Source of the DNA: Caldilineae bacterium
GTDB lineage: Bacteria > Chloroflexota > Anaerolineae > J102
Length of the DNA stretch: 7,457 nt
Assembly: GCA_011176555.1 (NCBI GenBank)
Contig: DUEF01000271.1
Coordinates: forward strand, 1-7,457
Direction: 5' to 3'
The notes under the pieces are model-generated. The model saw nothing but the letters and a program-made list of their open reading frames with translations, did no database searches and had not been told where the DNA came from. A program made the translations under genes and the position numbers. Shown here piece by piece: positions 1 to 6,193 of the stretch (positions are counted from its first letter, which is position 1; every line of letters starts with the position of its first letter).

Positions 1-358
1 CCCAACTGCCTGTGCTGCGGCTGTCGTAACAGACCAGGGTCTCATCCCGACGGTCGGGTTCCAGATCCCAAAACTCGGGCGGAGATTTTTGTTGGGAGCC
101 ATGCCCGCTGTAACAGAACAGGGCCACGTCATGCTCCCCGGCCTGGGCCAGGTGATTGTGGAAGCCGTCGATCACGCCCTGGCGGGTGGCGGCGCCGTTG
201 GTGAGCAAGAGCGGTTTGTATTCATCGCCATCGCCCACGATGCGTTCCTGCAACAGCGTGTGCATGCGTTCGATGTCATTGACGCAGCCTTTGAGCGGAT
301 TGACGGGTGCGGGATAGTCATCGATGCCCACGAGCAGGGCGTAAACAGTGCGTGTCAT
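1..358 (-). CDS. Caspase-like peptidase (family C14), N-terminal part, cut by window edge
   Basis: Cysteine endopeptidase of the prokaryotic caspase/metacaspase group; 119 residues are visible and the rest lies beyond base 1. The p20-type fold starts at once: a first beta strand YALLVGIDDY (residues 6-15), the GCVNDIERM helix start (24-32) found in C14 proteins, and the histidine motif FCYSGHGS (81-88) with catalytic His86. The stretch DETLVCYDS (105-113) matches the segment that follows the His loop in bacterial caspases. The catalytic Cys, normally in a D-x-C motif further on, is not in the window, so activity cannot be judged. There is no signal peptide or membrane segment, so it is probably cytoplasmic. 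The ATG at 358 is supported by GGAGGT (365-370) six bases upstream. It follows the TPR-CHAT gene in the same direction after 134 bp. Bacterial relatives usually cut after Arg or Lys; specificity here is inferred. Confidence 0.9.
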   Translation of the reverse strand, partial: MTRTVYALLVGIDDYPAPVNPLKGCVNDIERMHTLLQERIVGDGDEYKPLLLTNGAATRQGVIDGFHNHLAQAGEHDVALFCYSGHGSQQKSPPEFWDLEPDRRDETLVCYDSRSTGSW

Positions 359-380
359 GGTGTGACCTCCAGATTGGATG

Positions 381-484
381 TGTCATTGCGAGCCGTTTTT
401 TGGCGAAGCAATCCCCGATCTACAAAGTTGGGGATTGCTTCGTCGCGCAACGATGCGCCGCATCGTCCGCTCCTCACAATGACA
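381..484. repeat. MITE-like intergenic inverted-repeat element (TGTCATTG type)
   Basis: The ends are near-perfect inverted repeats: TGTCATTGCGAG (381-392) and CTCACAATGACA (473-484), differing at one position. Inside is a perfect 13-bp stem, CGAAGCAATCCCC (404-416) with GGGGATTGCTTCG (430-442), around a 13-base loop. A second small hairpin has 7-bp arms at 450-456 and 460-466. It fills most of the gap between the TPR-CHAT gene, whose stop is 8 bases away, and the caspase gene. There is no reading frame for a transposase, so it would be non-autonomous. Repeats with these motifs are common between genes in many bacteria. As RNA it would fold strongly and might pause or process the operon transcript; that role is inference. 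Confidence 0.8.
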
Positions 485-492
485 GGCCAAGG

Positions 493-2955
493 TTATTCCG
501 CGCCAACGAGCATGAACGAAGCCCATTGGCTGGGATGGGTGAAAGCGGGATCGGCCCGAACCGCCTGCATCGCTTTTTGCAGGGCGACTGCCTTGTTGTC
601 CAGAGCCAGGTAATGGCGATAGAACTGCTCCATCAGGGCGGCGGTGGCGGCGTCATCCACGCTCCACTGGCTGACCAGCACCGAACGAGCGCCAGTAACG
701 AGAAAGGCCCGGCTCAGGCCGATCACGCCTTCCCCAGCCACCTTGCCCAGTCCGGTCTGGCAGGCGCTGAGCGTGACCAGATCGGCGGGGAGGCGCATGT
801 CCATCACTTGCCGGGCGGTGAGCAGGCCGTCATCCTCTTCGCCCGCGGCCAGCGCCACGAACGAGGCCAGGGGATCGTCGTCGTAGGCGATGCCGTGGGT
901 GGCCAGGTGGATGATGCCGTGCTCGGGCGACTGCGCTCGCACGGTTTCCTCCCGGGCGTCCGACCCCAGGAGCAGCGTGCGGCGCTCCTCGGGAATCAGA
1001 TCGGCAATGGTTCGGGCTTCGGTTCTGGCCCCGGGCAGCGGTTCTAACTCGACCTCCATCCCGTCCCGAACGAGTACGCCCGGCATGTCCGGGTCGCCGA
1101 CAATCAGCGCCCGCAACTCGTCCGGCTGGCCATAGCCCGGCTCCCGGCGGATCTCGTCCAGCACGTCGGCGGAGGGAGCGTAGAGCAGGGGGCGGAGGTC
1201 GGCCAGGCAGTCGCCAGCAGCATCCTGCAAGGCGGCGAACGGTAGCAGCCACAAAGCCCGGTCCGGCTCCAACACCAGAGGCGCGCCATCGGCGGGGAGC
1301 AGAGCGAGGGCGGGCGCAACGAGCTGGTCGAAACAGTCTCGCAGGCGGGGCGTGGGATCGGCCACGGGCGCGCTTTCCGTTGCTGCGTCGCCGAATAGAC
1401 GCACTTTCATGCCCCGGGGCCGGTTTGCGCCCAGCGCCGAGCGCACTTCCGCCACCATTGCGCCGATCTGGGCTTCGCCCAGGGGCAGGATGCGGCCATG
1501 CACCCGGCCGTTCGACTCCACGGCGAAGACCACGGTTTTATCCGCCAGCACGTGGTAGACCAGGCGTGCGAGCGGTTCAGCATCGACGCGCTCGATGTGA
1601 TCGTCCGGCGAGAGGACGTGGGGCGTAAGTGTCCTCGCATCGGCGAATTGGTCACTGAGGCCCATCGCTGCCGCCATCTCCGGGTCGATCCCCATGCCAA
1701 TCGCCATCTGCACGGGAGAATCCCGGAAGTCCTTTTCGGGCATAGCAAAGGGGTCGGGATGCTCTGTCGGTTGGTCGGATGGAGGCCGGTAGCGCCGCCG
1801 TCGGCGTCCTTGCATCAGGTCGAGCAAGACCAGACTGCGGTTGCCTTCGACCACATCGAGGGCTTTCTGGAAATAACTTTCGTTGCTTTCGGCCAGAGTC
1901 AGGTAAGCGTCGAGCAGCGCGTCCCGAATCTGGCGCACGCTTTCGTCGAAGGCCACCCGTCCCTGGTCGGTGCGCAGTTCCCGAAAATGCGCTCTGCTGA
2001 GGGCCAGGCTGCGTTGCAGGAAGAGGATGGCATCGGACAGATCGCCCGTGGCGTACAGGCAGCGGCCCAGGCCCCATTCCGCCAACCAGCGGGTCGTGTT
2101 GTCGTCGGTCTGCTCCGCCAGTTGGCGCGCTTGGTCGAAAATGGGCCGGGCATCATTAAAATGGTCTTGTTGCAGGTGGATCTGCGCCAACTCGACCAGC
2201 ATACGGCCCTCCCCCCTGGGATCCTGGGCCCGGCCATACAGCGCCCCCGCCTCCTTGAACAACGCCAGCGCCCGATCCGTTTCCCCTTGCTGATCGAGGA
2301 GCGCGGCCTTGAGCGCCAGCGCCTGCCGCTTTTCGATGGGATCGGCAGGGATGGCGTCGTACAGCGTCAGCGCCCGCTCGACGGCAGCCAACGCCTGATC
2401 GTTCTCCCCTTGCAGACGCTGCGCTTCCGCCAGGCCGGTCAGGGCATTGGCCTTGAGCAACGGGGCGTCTGTGATTTCGGGACGTTCCAGAGCCAGTTGA
2501 TAAGAGTTGAGGGCGGGGCCAGGCTGCGGCTGGCGTAGGTAGGCGTTGCCGACATCGATGAGCAGTTTGGCGACCAGGAGGGGATCGTTTTCGGCTACAC
2601 CCAGATCGTCGTCAACCGCGGGGCTGGGCAGATCGATGTTGTGGAAGGTCGTGGCGGCGTAACCCTTGACCGCACCGCTCAGCCGCCACAGCACTTCATC
2701 CACGTGTAGGTCGGGGTCGGAGCGAAGCACCTGCACCCCGGTTTCGTACGCCACCACCGCATCCTGGACATCGCCCTTGAGTTCGAGCAGGTTACCGAGG
2801 CGCAGGAAGAGCGCGGCCGTGAGACGAGGGCGCGCCAGTTGCTGCGCCAGGCGGATGGCTTCAGCATGGGCCGGCATAGCTTCAAAGTAGTCACGTCGCC
2901 GGGTGGCGGCAAGCGCGTGGTTTTCGAGTTCGAGAATTTGGTCGTAGGGTGTCAT
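493..2955 (-). CDS. TPR-CHAT domain protease, 820 aa
   Basis: Large cytoplasmic protein joining an N-terminal TPR array to a C-terminal CHAT (caspase HetF associated with TPRs) protease domain of clan CD. Residues about 5-380 are helical pairs of TPR type, for example LFLRLGNLLELKGDVQDAVVAYETG (49-73), KANALTGLAEAQRLQGENDQALAAVERAL (168-196) and LAEWGLGRCLYATGDLSDAILFLQRSLAL (291-319). Residues about 380-460 are a linker with GRRRRRYR (383-390) and a Pro/Asp-rich run. The CHAT part runs from about 461 to 820, with His687 in IHLATHG and Cys732 in LSACQTGLG, both checked against the codons, so the dyad is intact. The end (SQWSVDD, then SQWASFMLVG) is typical of the family. The ATG at 2955 has no good Shine-Dalgarno and no in-frame alternative close upstream. 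TPRs usually bind a partner or sensor; the target is unknown. It lies 178 bp after the clostripain gene and 134 bp before the caspase gene, all on one strand. No cas genes or CRISPR array are visible, so it is not shown to be a Craspase component. Confidence 0.93.
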   Translation of the reverse strand: MTPYDQILELENHALAATRRRDYFEAMPAHAEAIRLAQQLARPRLTAALFLRLGNLLELKGDVQDAVVAYETGVQVLRSDPDLHVDEVLWRLSGAVKGYAATTFHNIDLPSPAVDDDLGVAENDPLLVAKLLIDVGNAYLRQPQPGPALNSYQLALERPEITDAPLLKANALTGLAEAQRLQGENDQALAAVERALTLYDAIPADPIEKRQALALKAALLDQQGETDRALALFKEAGALYGRAQDPRGEGRMLVELAQIHLQQDHFNDARPIFDQARQLAEQTDDNTTRWLAEWGLGRCLYATGDLSDAILFLQRSLALSRAHFRELRTDQGRVAFDESVRQIRDALLDAYLTLAESNESYFQKALDVVEGNRSLVLLDLMQGRRRRRYRPPSDQPTEHPDPFAMPEKDFRDSPVQMAIGMGIDPEMAAAMGLSDQFADARTLTPHVLSPDDHIERVDAEPLARLVYHVLADKTVVFAVESNGRVHGRILPLGEAQIGAMVAEVRSALGANRPRGMKVRLFGDAATESAPVADPTPRLRDCFDQLVAPALALLPADGAPLVLEPDRALWLLPFAALQDAAGDCLADLRPLLYAPSADVLDEIRREPGYGQPDELRALIVGDPDMPGVLVRDGMEVELEPLPGARTEARTIADLIPEERRTLLLGSDAREETVRAQSPEHGIIHLATHGIAYDDDPLASFVALAAGEEDDGLLTARQVMDMRLPADLVTLSACQTGLGKVAGEGVIGLSRAFLVTGARSVLVSQWSVDDAATAALMEQFYRHYLALDNKAVALQKAMQAVRADPAFTHPSQWASFMLVGAE

Positions 2956-2987
2956 GTCAGCGCGATTTGGTATGTCCTCAAAAAGAA

Positions 2988-3118
2988 CGTCATTTCGACG
3001 ACCACAGGGAGGCCTGTCCCGAGCGGAACGAGGGAACTAATCTCCTTGATGAATCGGGTGGGCGGGAACCAGGGGGATGTCTCGTTTCACTCGACATGAC
3101 GTTCGCTTCGACATGACG
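2988..3118 (+). repeat. Intergenic repeat, copy 1 of the CGTCATTTCGACGACCA family
   Basis: It begins with CGTCATTTCGACG (2988-3000) and ends with TCGACATGACG (3091-3101), which are inverted repeats with one mismatch over 11 bp. A second copy of TCGACATGACG follows at 3108-3118. The first 17 bases, the internal GGGGGATGTCTC (3072-3083) and the end motif recur in inverted orientation at 4909-5003, so this is a true repeat family. There is no coding capacity. It fills the gap between the clostripain and TPR-CHAT genes. In the direction of transcription the stem is followed by TTCTTTTT (2987-2980 read on the minus strand), so it could act as a weak terminator or pause site; that is inference. Confidence 0.8.
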
Positions 3119-3133
3119 TGCTTCATCTGTCGG

Positions 3134-4384
3134 TTAGATCGTCTCGTTGTAGGCCTTGAGCATGTCGGCCCAGGCGAAGTCTTTGGCGAATTCGAGTTCG
3201 CCGTAAAATTGTGAGACGCCGTCGTTGGGCATGTAGACCGTGACGCCGCCGCATTGGGCGACGGCATTGCCGCCATGCGCCTCAGCCACCACATAATGGC
3301 CCGGCCCCTTTTCCAGAGCCAGGATTACGTCCTCGGCGGCCGTTTTCAGGTCATCATCTCCGGTCTGTTGCTGGAGTTCCAGGCAGAAGTGGTGGAGATC
3401 CCACAGTGTGCGCCGGTTGAAATTGGCGGAACGGCGCTGCGCCCACCACAGGTCGGAAACCAGATCATGATCCATGCGCTCCACCAGCAGGCCGGCGAGC
3501 GTGTCCAGCGGCCCGGTCAGTTGCGAGATGGCGGAGAGATCGATGGCGGCCTGGGTGGCGTTGCGCTGGCCGGAAGCCACGTAATCCTCGTAAGATTTCA
3601 GGTAATCGTCGACGATGATGGTTCCAAACTCCGCCGTGGTCATGTCGGGATTGTCCACCAGCTTTTGCAGGATCGTGTCGTAGGGCCAGCCGTCGTTCGG
3701 CTCCAGATCCTCCGACGCCGCCAGGTAGCGGACAAAAGGCGCGGCCTGGTAGGCCACCTCCACGTTGTTCATCAGGCAGGCGTCCATCCCCAGCAGATCG
3801 AGCGGTTGCCCCAGCTTTTCCTGGATGATGGCCAGGACTTTGCCCAGTTCGATGGTGTCGAGCGAGTGCGACGTGCCGTCGTCCGAGCAGATCTCTCGCT
3901 CCTGGCTGGTCGGTAGCTCGAACACTTGCTTCAGCGAGGTGCGGAAAAAGGTGCGGCCAAGTGAGGTCGCCGCGCGCACCGACGCTTCGCGTGCGCTGTA
4001 ATCTTTGGCCCCGACCTCCTGTGCGATCAAATCCAGCTCGGAGGGTTTCCAGCCGCCGCCGTGATTCCACAGCACCAGGGCGTAGCGCTCGGCCGGATAG
4101 GTCGCCGCCGCCCAGGTCACGAAATCCAGCAGCACGTTGGGGTCGCCGGAATCGGTCTCGCCCAGCGACACGACATCTTCGTTCTCGCCATCCCGTTGCA
4201 CGTGATAGCGCCTGGTTCCGTGATTGCCGGCATTGTCGAATTCGACCACGATATTGACCTCGTCGCTCGATCCAACTTGCCGCATTTCCTCCAGATCATT
4301 GTCTCCGGCCGTGGAAAGATTGTTGTCTCCGGCCAGATAAACCATGAACGTCCATTTTGCTTGGTCGGTTTGTGTCGTTTCCAT
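3134..4384 (-). CDS. Clostripain-like cysteine peptidase (family C11), 416 aa
   Basis: Endopeptidase of clan CD. The N-terminal strand WTFMVYLAGDNNLS (11-24) is the family signature. The histidine motif is ALVLWNHGGGW (102-112) with catalytic His108. The cysteine motif is LLGMDACLMNNVEVAY (197-212) with Cys203. It is followed by ASEDLEPNDGWPYDTIL (223-239), also typical. Asp201, two residues before the Cys, matches the acidic residue linked to Arg/Lys preference in characterised C11 enzymes, so cutting after basic residues is likely. The segment between His and Cys (about 140-170) holds several Arg/Lys and could include a self-processing site, as known in the family. No signal peptide is seen, unlike secreted clostripain, so it probably acts inside the cell. 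The start is set by AGGAGGT (4390-4396) five bases before the ATG. It is the first gene of a same-strand protease trio and has a good promoter 97-125 bases upstream. Confidence 0.93.
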   Translation of the reverse strand: METTQTDQAKWTFMVYLAGDNNLSTAGDNDLEEMRQVGSSDEVNIVVEFDNAGNHGTRRYHVQRDGENEDVVSLGETDSGDPNVLLDFVTWAAATYPAERYALVLWNHGGGWKPSELDLIAQEVGAKDYSAREASVRAATSLGRTFFRTSLKQVFELPTSQEREICSDDGTSHSLDTIELGKVLAIIQEKLGQPLDLLGMDACLMNNVEVAYQAAPFVRYLAASEDLEPNDGWPYDTILQKLVDNPDMTTAEFGTIIVDDYLKSYEDYVASGQRNATQAAIDLSAISQLTGPLDTLAGLLVERMDHDLVSDLWWAQRRSANFNRRTLWDLHHFCLELQQQTGDDDLKTAAEDVILALEKGPGHYVVAEAHGGNAVAQCGGVTVYMPNDGVSQFYGELEFAKDFAWADMLKAYNETI

Positions 4385-4450
4385 GATGCACCTCCTAAAG
4401 GTTGATTCTGAAGTGGCGTTTCAGTCCCGAATGATGTGATCCATCACCGA

Positions 4451-4503
4451 GTCATTGTCGTTCGACGACATTTCTCGTTTATCATACCTTTCTTTACAAT
4501 GAC
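4451..4503. repeat. Inverted repeat around the protease-operon -10 and start site
   Basis: GTCATTGT (4451-4458) and ACAATGAC (4496-4503) are perfect 8-bp inverted repeats. Inside is a small hairpin, TGTCGT-TCG-ACGACA (4456-4470). The pair encloses the -10 box and the likely start site of the minus-strand operon. The end sequence resembles the TGTCATTG end of the element at 381-484, so this may be a worn repeat copy that supplies promoter sequence, or an operator. The symmetry is visible; the role is not. Confidence 0.45.
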
Positions 4504-4509
4504 GTTCAA
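4481..4509 (-). promoter_or_regulatory. Sigma-70-type promoter for the protease operon
   Basis: Read on the minus strand: TTGAAC (4509-4504) as -35, a 17-base spacer, and TATGAT (4486-4481) as -10. TATGAT matches the consensus at five of six positions and TTGAAC at four. Transcription would begin near 4474 and leave a leader of about 90 bases before the clostripain ATG at 4384. This is the only convincing promoter I see for the three protease genes. Confidence 0.6.
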
Positions 4510-4537
4510 ACAACCCTGAGAGGGGCCAAAGCAATCA

Positions 4538-4566
4538 TTGACGGATCGTAGATTTCCTGCTACACT
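4538..4566 (+). promoter_or_regulatory. Sigma-70-type promoter for the glycine cleavage operon
   Basis: TTGACG (4538-4543) as -35, a 17-base spacer and TACACT (4561-4566) as -10. Transcription would start near 4573, about 15 bases before the first paired element of the glycine riboswitch, which is the expected arrangement. It is back to back with the protease promoter, with 28 bp between the two -35 boxes. Confidence 0.65.
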
Positions 4567-4587
4567 AACGCTAGCCAACGATATATT

Positions 4588-4811
4588 TGCTGGTCGACGT
4601 GTGCGAGAGAGTATCGTTCCTTCACCAGGACGATCGCCGAAGGTGCAAGTTGTCGAGTTACCCGACTTGGCAGCCAATCTCTCAGGCAAAAGGATCGTAC
4701 GCCGACAGCACTCTGGAGAGCGCCATTCCAATGACGGCATGGTCACCGAAGGGGGAAAGCGATTCCCATTCTTTTTGGCAGTCGCCCAAACTCTCAGGTT
4801 TCAGGACAGAG
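4588..4811 (+). promoter_or_regulatory. Tandem glycine riboswitch (two aptamers)
   Basis: Two glycine-aptamer copies lie in a row. Aptamer 1 has P1 from 4599-4606 paired with 4695-4702 (eight pairs including two G-U), P2 GAGAG (4607-4611) with CTCTC (4679-4683), P3 at 4615-4632, the core GCCGAAGGTGCAA (4636-4648) and CTCTCAGGCAAAAGGA (4679-4694). Aptamer 2 has P1 CTCTG (4711-4715) with CAGAG (4807-4811), P2 GAGAG (4716-4720) with CTCTC (4791-4795), the core CACCGAAGGGGGAAA (4744-4758) and AAACTCTCAGG (4788-4798). A leader-linker helix is also present: TGCTG (4588-4592) with CAGCA (4706-4710), then TCG with CGA after a bulged G. This fits the known kink-turn of tandem glycine riboswitches. It lies upstream of gcvT, its standard target. 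In known gcv operons glycine turns expression on; that polarity is assumed here. Confidence 0.95.
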
Positions 4812-4813
4812 AC

Positions 4814-4850
4814 AGGAGCCGGGTCCGAATGGACTAGTGGCTCTTTTTCT
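4814..4850 (+). terminator. Intrinsic terminator-like hairpin, likely riboswitch expression platform
   Basis: GAGCC (4816-4820) pairs with GGCTC (4839-4843), and GTCC (4823-4826) pairs with GGAC (4831-4834) across a GAAT loop. An internal loop of GG against TAGT separates the two helices. TTTTTCTTTT follows from 4844. The hairpin starts three bases after P1 of the second aptamer, where a transcription-control element is expected. I could not identify a convincing antiterminator by eye, so how glycine would switch it is not settled. Confidence 0.7.
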
Positions 4851-4908
4851 TTTGTCTGAGAACCAACGCTTTACACTTGTGACTATACAGGTGAAGCTGC
4901 TCTTTTTG

Positions 4909-5003
4909 CGTCATGTCGAACGGATGTGAGACATCCCCCCCATTTTGGAGGGAGATTTCTCATAACGAGGGGATTTCTCCTTCCGTTGGTCGTCGAAATG
5001 ACG
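4909..5003 (-). repeat. Intergenic repeat, copy 2 of the CGTCATTTCGACGACCA family
   Basis: The ends CGTCATGTCGA (4909-4919) and TCGAAATGACG (4993-5003) are inverted repeats with one mismatch. Read on the minus strand, the first 17 bases (5003-4987) equal those of copy 1 at 2988-3004. It also shares GGGGGATGTCTC (4939-4928) and the closing TCGACATGACG. It lies in the gcvT leader, between the riboswitch terminator and the start codon. An open frame runs through it into gcvT from an ATG at 4913, but that ATG is part of the repeat and is not a credible start. Confidence 0.8.
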
Positions 5004-5056
5004 GTGACCCGTACAGTTACTTACACTTTATGTTTTACGATCCAACGAGGCCTGAA

Positions 5057-6160
5057 ATGACCGAATACAAACGTACAGCATTGTACAACCAACACGTGGC
5101 GATGGGCGGCCGCATGGTTCCCTTCGCCGGTTACGAACTGCCGGTGCAGTATCCCACCGGCCCCAACGCCGAACACAAAGCCACTCGCACCGCGGCCGGG
5201 CTCTTCGATATCGACCACATGGGCCAATTCCGGCTGGTGGGGCCAGACGCCGAGCTGTTCCTGCAATACGTCCAGCCCAGAGATGTGAGCCAGATGAAGG
5301 TGTGGGATGCCGAATACAGCTATCTCTGCTACGCAGACGGCACGATCATCGACGACATCTTTATCTATCGCCTGCCCGACGAGTGGATGATCGTAGTCAA
5401 CGCCGACAACCGGGCCAAGGACCTGTTCTGGCTGGACACCCACATCGTCAATTTCGATTGCGATCTGGTCGACATCTCGGACCCGACCTACATGCTGGCC
5501 CTGCAAGGCCCCAAGGCCCAGGCCATTTTGCAGAAACTGACGGACTTCGATCTCGATCAGGTCGGGTTCCACACTGCCGCCCGGATCCAAGTGGCCGGGA
5601 TAGAGACGCTGATCGGGGCCACAGGCTACACGGGCGAGTACGGTTACGAACTTTTCTTCCCGGAGGAAAAAGCCGTGGCCATGTGGGAACTGCTGCTGGA
5701 GACGGGCGCTGACGACGGCCTGCTCGCCAATGGCCTGGCCGCGCGCGATTCCCTCCGTTTCGAGGCCTGCCTGCCCCTGTACGGCCACGAAATCACGGCC
5801 GAACTGGAGCCGATGGGCGCGCGCCTGGGCTGGGTGTGCGACTGGGACAAAGGCCCCTGGCTCGGCCGAGAAGCCGTGCTCAAAAACAAGCTCGAAAAAT
5901 CCGGCCTGCTGCTTGTGGGCCTGGAGATGATCGACCGGGGCGTTCCCCGCGAGCATTACGACGTGGCGGTTGGCGATGAAGTCATCGGCTGGGTGACCAC
6001 CGGCATGAAAGCGCCCACCCTCGGCAAATTCCTGGCCATGGCCTACGTGCCTCGCCCCTACAATCGTCTTGGAACCGAGCTGAATGTGCTCATCCGCAAC
6101 AAGCCCAAGAAAGCCGTCGTCGTAAAGCGCCCCTTCTACACGCCAGCGTATCGAAGGTAG
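5057..6160 (+). CDS. gcvT: Aminomethyltransferase, T-protein of the glycine cleavage system, 367 aa
   Basis: Takes the aminomethyl group from lipoyl-GcvH and passes it to tetrahydrofolate, giving 5,10-methylene-THF and ammonia; cytoplasmic. Family motifs are clear along the protein: RTALYNQHVAMGGRMVPFAG (6-25), GLFDIDHMGQ (48-57), DGTIIDDIFIYR (94-105) with the conserved Asp pair used in folate chemistry, VVNADNRAKD (113-122), TGYTGEYGYELF (189-200), GLAARDSLRFEACLPLYGHE (226-245) and TTGMKAPTLGKFLAMAYVP (314-332). The length is normal for GcvT. The frame stays open back to an ATG at 4913, but those 48 extra codons run through an intergenic repeat and lack family similarity. The ATG at 5057 begins exactly where GcvT homology begins, with a modest ACGAGG (5045-5050) upstream. 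It is the first gene of the gcv operon and is under the glycine riboswitch. Confidence 0.96.
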   Translation: MTEYKRTALYNQHVAMGGRMVPFAGYELPVQYPTGPNAEHKATRTAAGLFDIDHMGQFRLVGPDAELFLQYVQPRDVSQMKVWDAEYSYLCYADGTIIDDIFIYRLPDEWMIVVNADNRAKDLFWLDTHIVNFDCDLVDISDPTYMLALQGPKAQAILQKLTDFDLDQVGFHTAARIQVAGIETLIGATGYTGEYGYELFFPEEKAVAMWELLLETGADDGLLANGLAARDSLRFEACLPLYGHEITAELEPMGARLGWVCDWDKGPWLGREAVLKNKLEKSGLLLVGLEMIDRGVPREHYDVAVGDEVIGWVTTGMKAPTLGKFLAMAYVPRPYNRLGTELNVLIRNKPKKAVVVKRPFYTPAYRR

Positions 6161-6164
6161 CAAG

Positions 6165-6190
6165 CCTGTCCTGAGCGAAGCCGAAGGATC
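6165..6190. repeat. Short dispersed intergenic repeat (CCTGTCCTGAGCGAAG type)
   Basis: The 26 bases from CCTGTCCTGAGCGAAG to CCGAAGGATC closely resemble a short repeat seen between genes in many Chloroflexota and other genomes. It begins four bases after the gcvT stop. Only one copy lies in this window, so the assignment rests on memory of the motif and not on a second copy here. Confidence 0.5.
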
Positions 6191-6193
6191 GCA

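Noticed and set aside
89..1047. Plus-strand open frames opposite the caspase and TPR-CHAT genes
   Set aside because: They cross a repeat and two recognised minus-strand genes in the antisense direction, with no family motifs.
1498..2538. Long open frame (346 codons) on the plus strand opposite the TPR-CHAT gene
   Set aside because: It lies wholly inside a well-supported gene on the other strand, shows no recognisable motif, and is expected from GC-rich codon use.
493..2955. TPR-CHAT protein as the protease of a type III-E CRISPR (Craspase) system
   Set aside because: No CRISPR array, gRAMP/Cas7-11 or other cas gene is visible, and TPR-CHAT proteins are common outside CRISPR loci. A link beyond the window cannot be excluded.
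4913..5056. Longer GcvT start at 4913, adding 48 residues
   Set aside because: The extra codons are translated intergenic repeat, and GcvT homology begins at the ATG at 5057.
4861..5056. Second promoter for gcvT near TTTACACTT or TTACACTTTATG
   Set aside because: The -35-like parts lack a -10 box at a proper distance.
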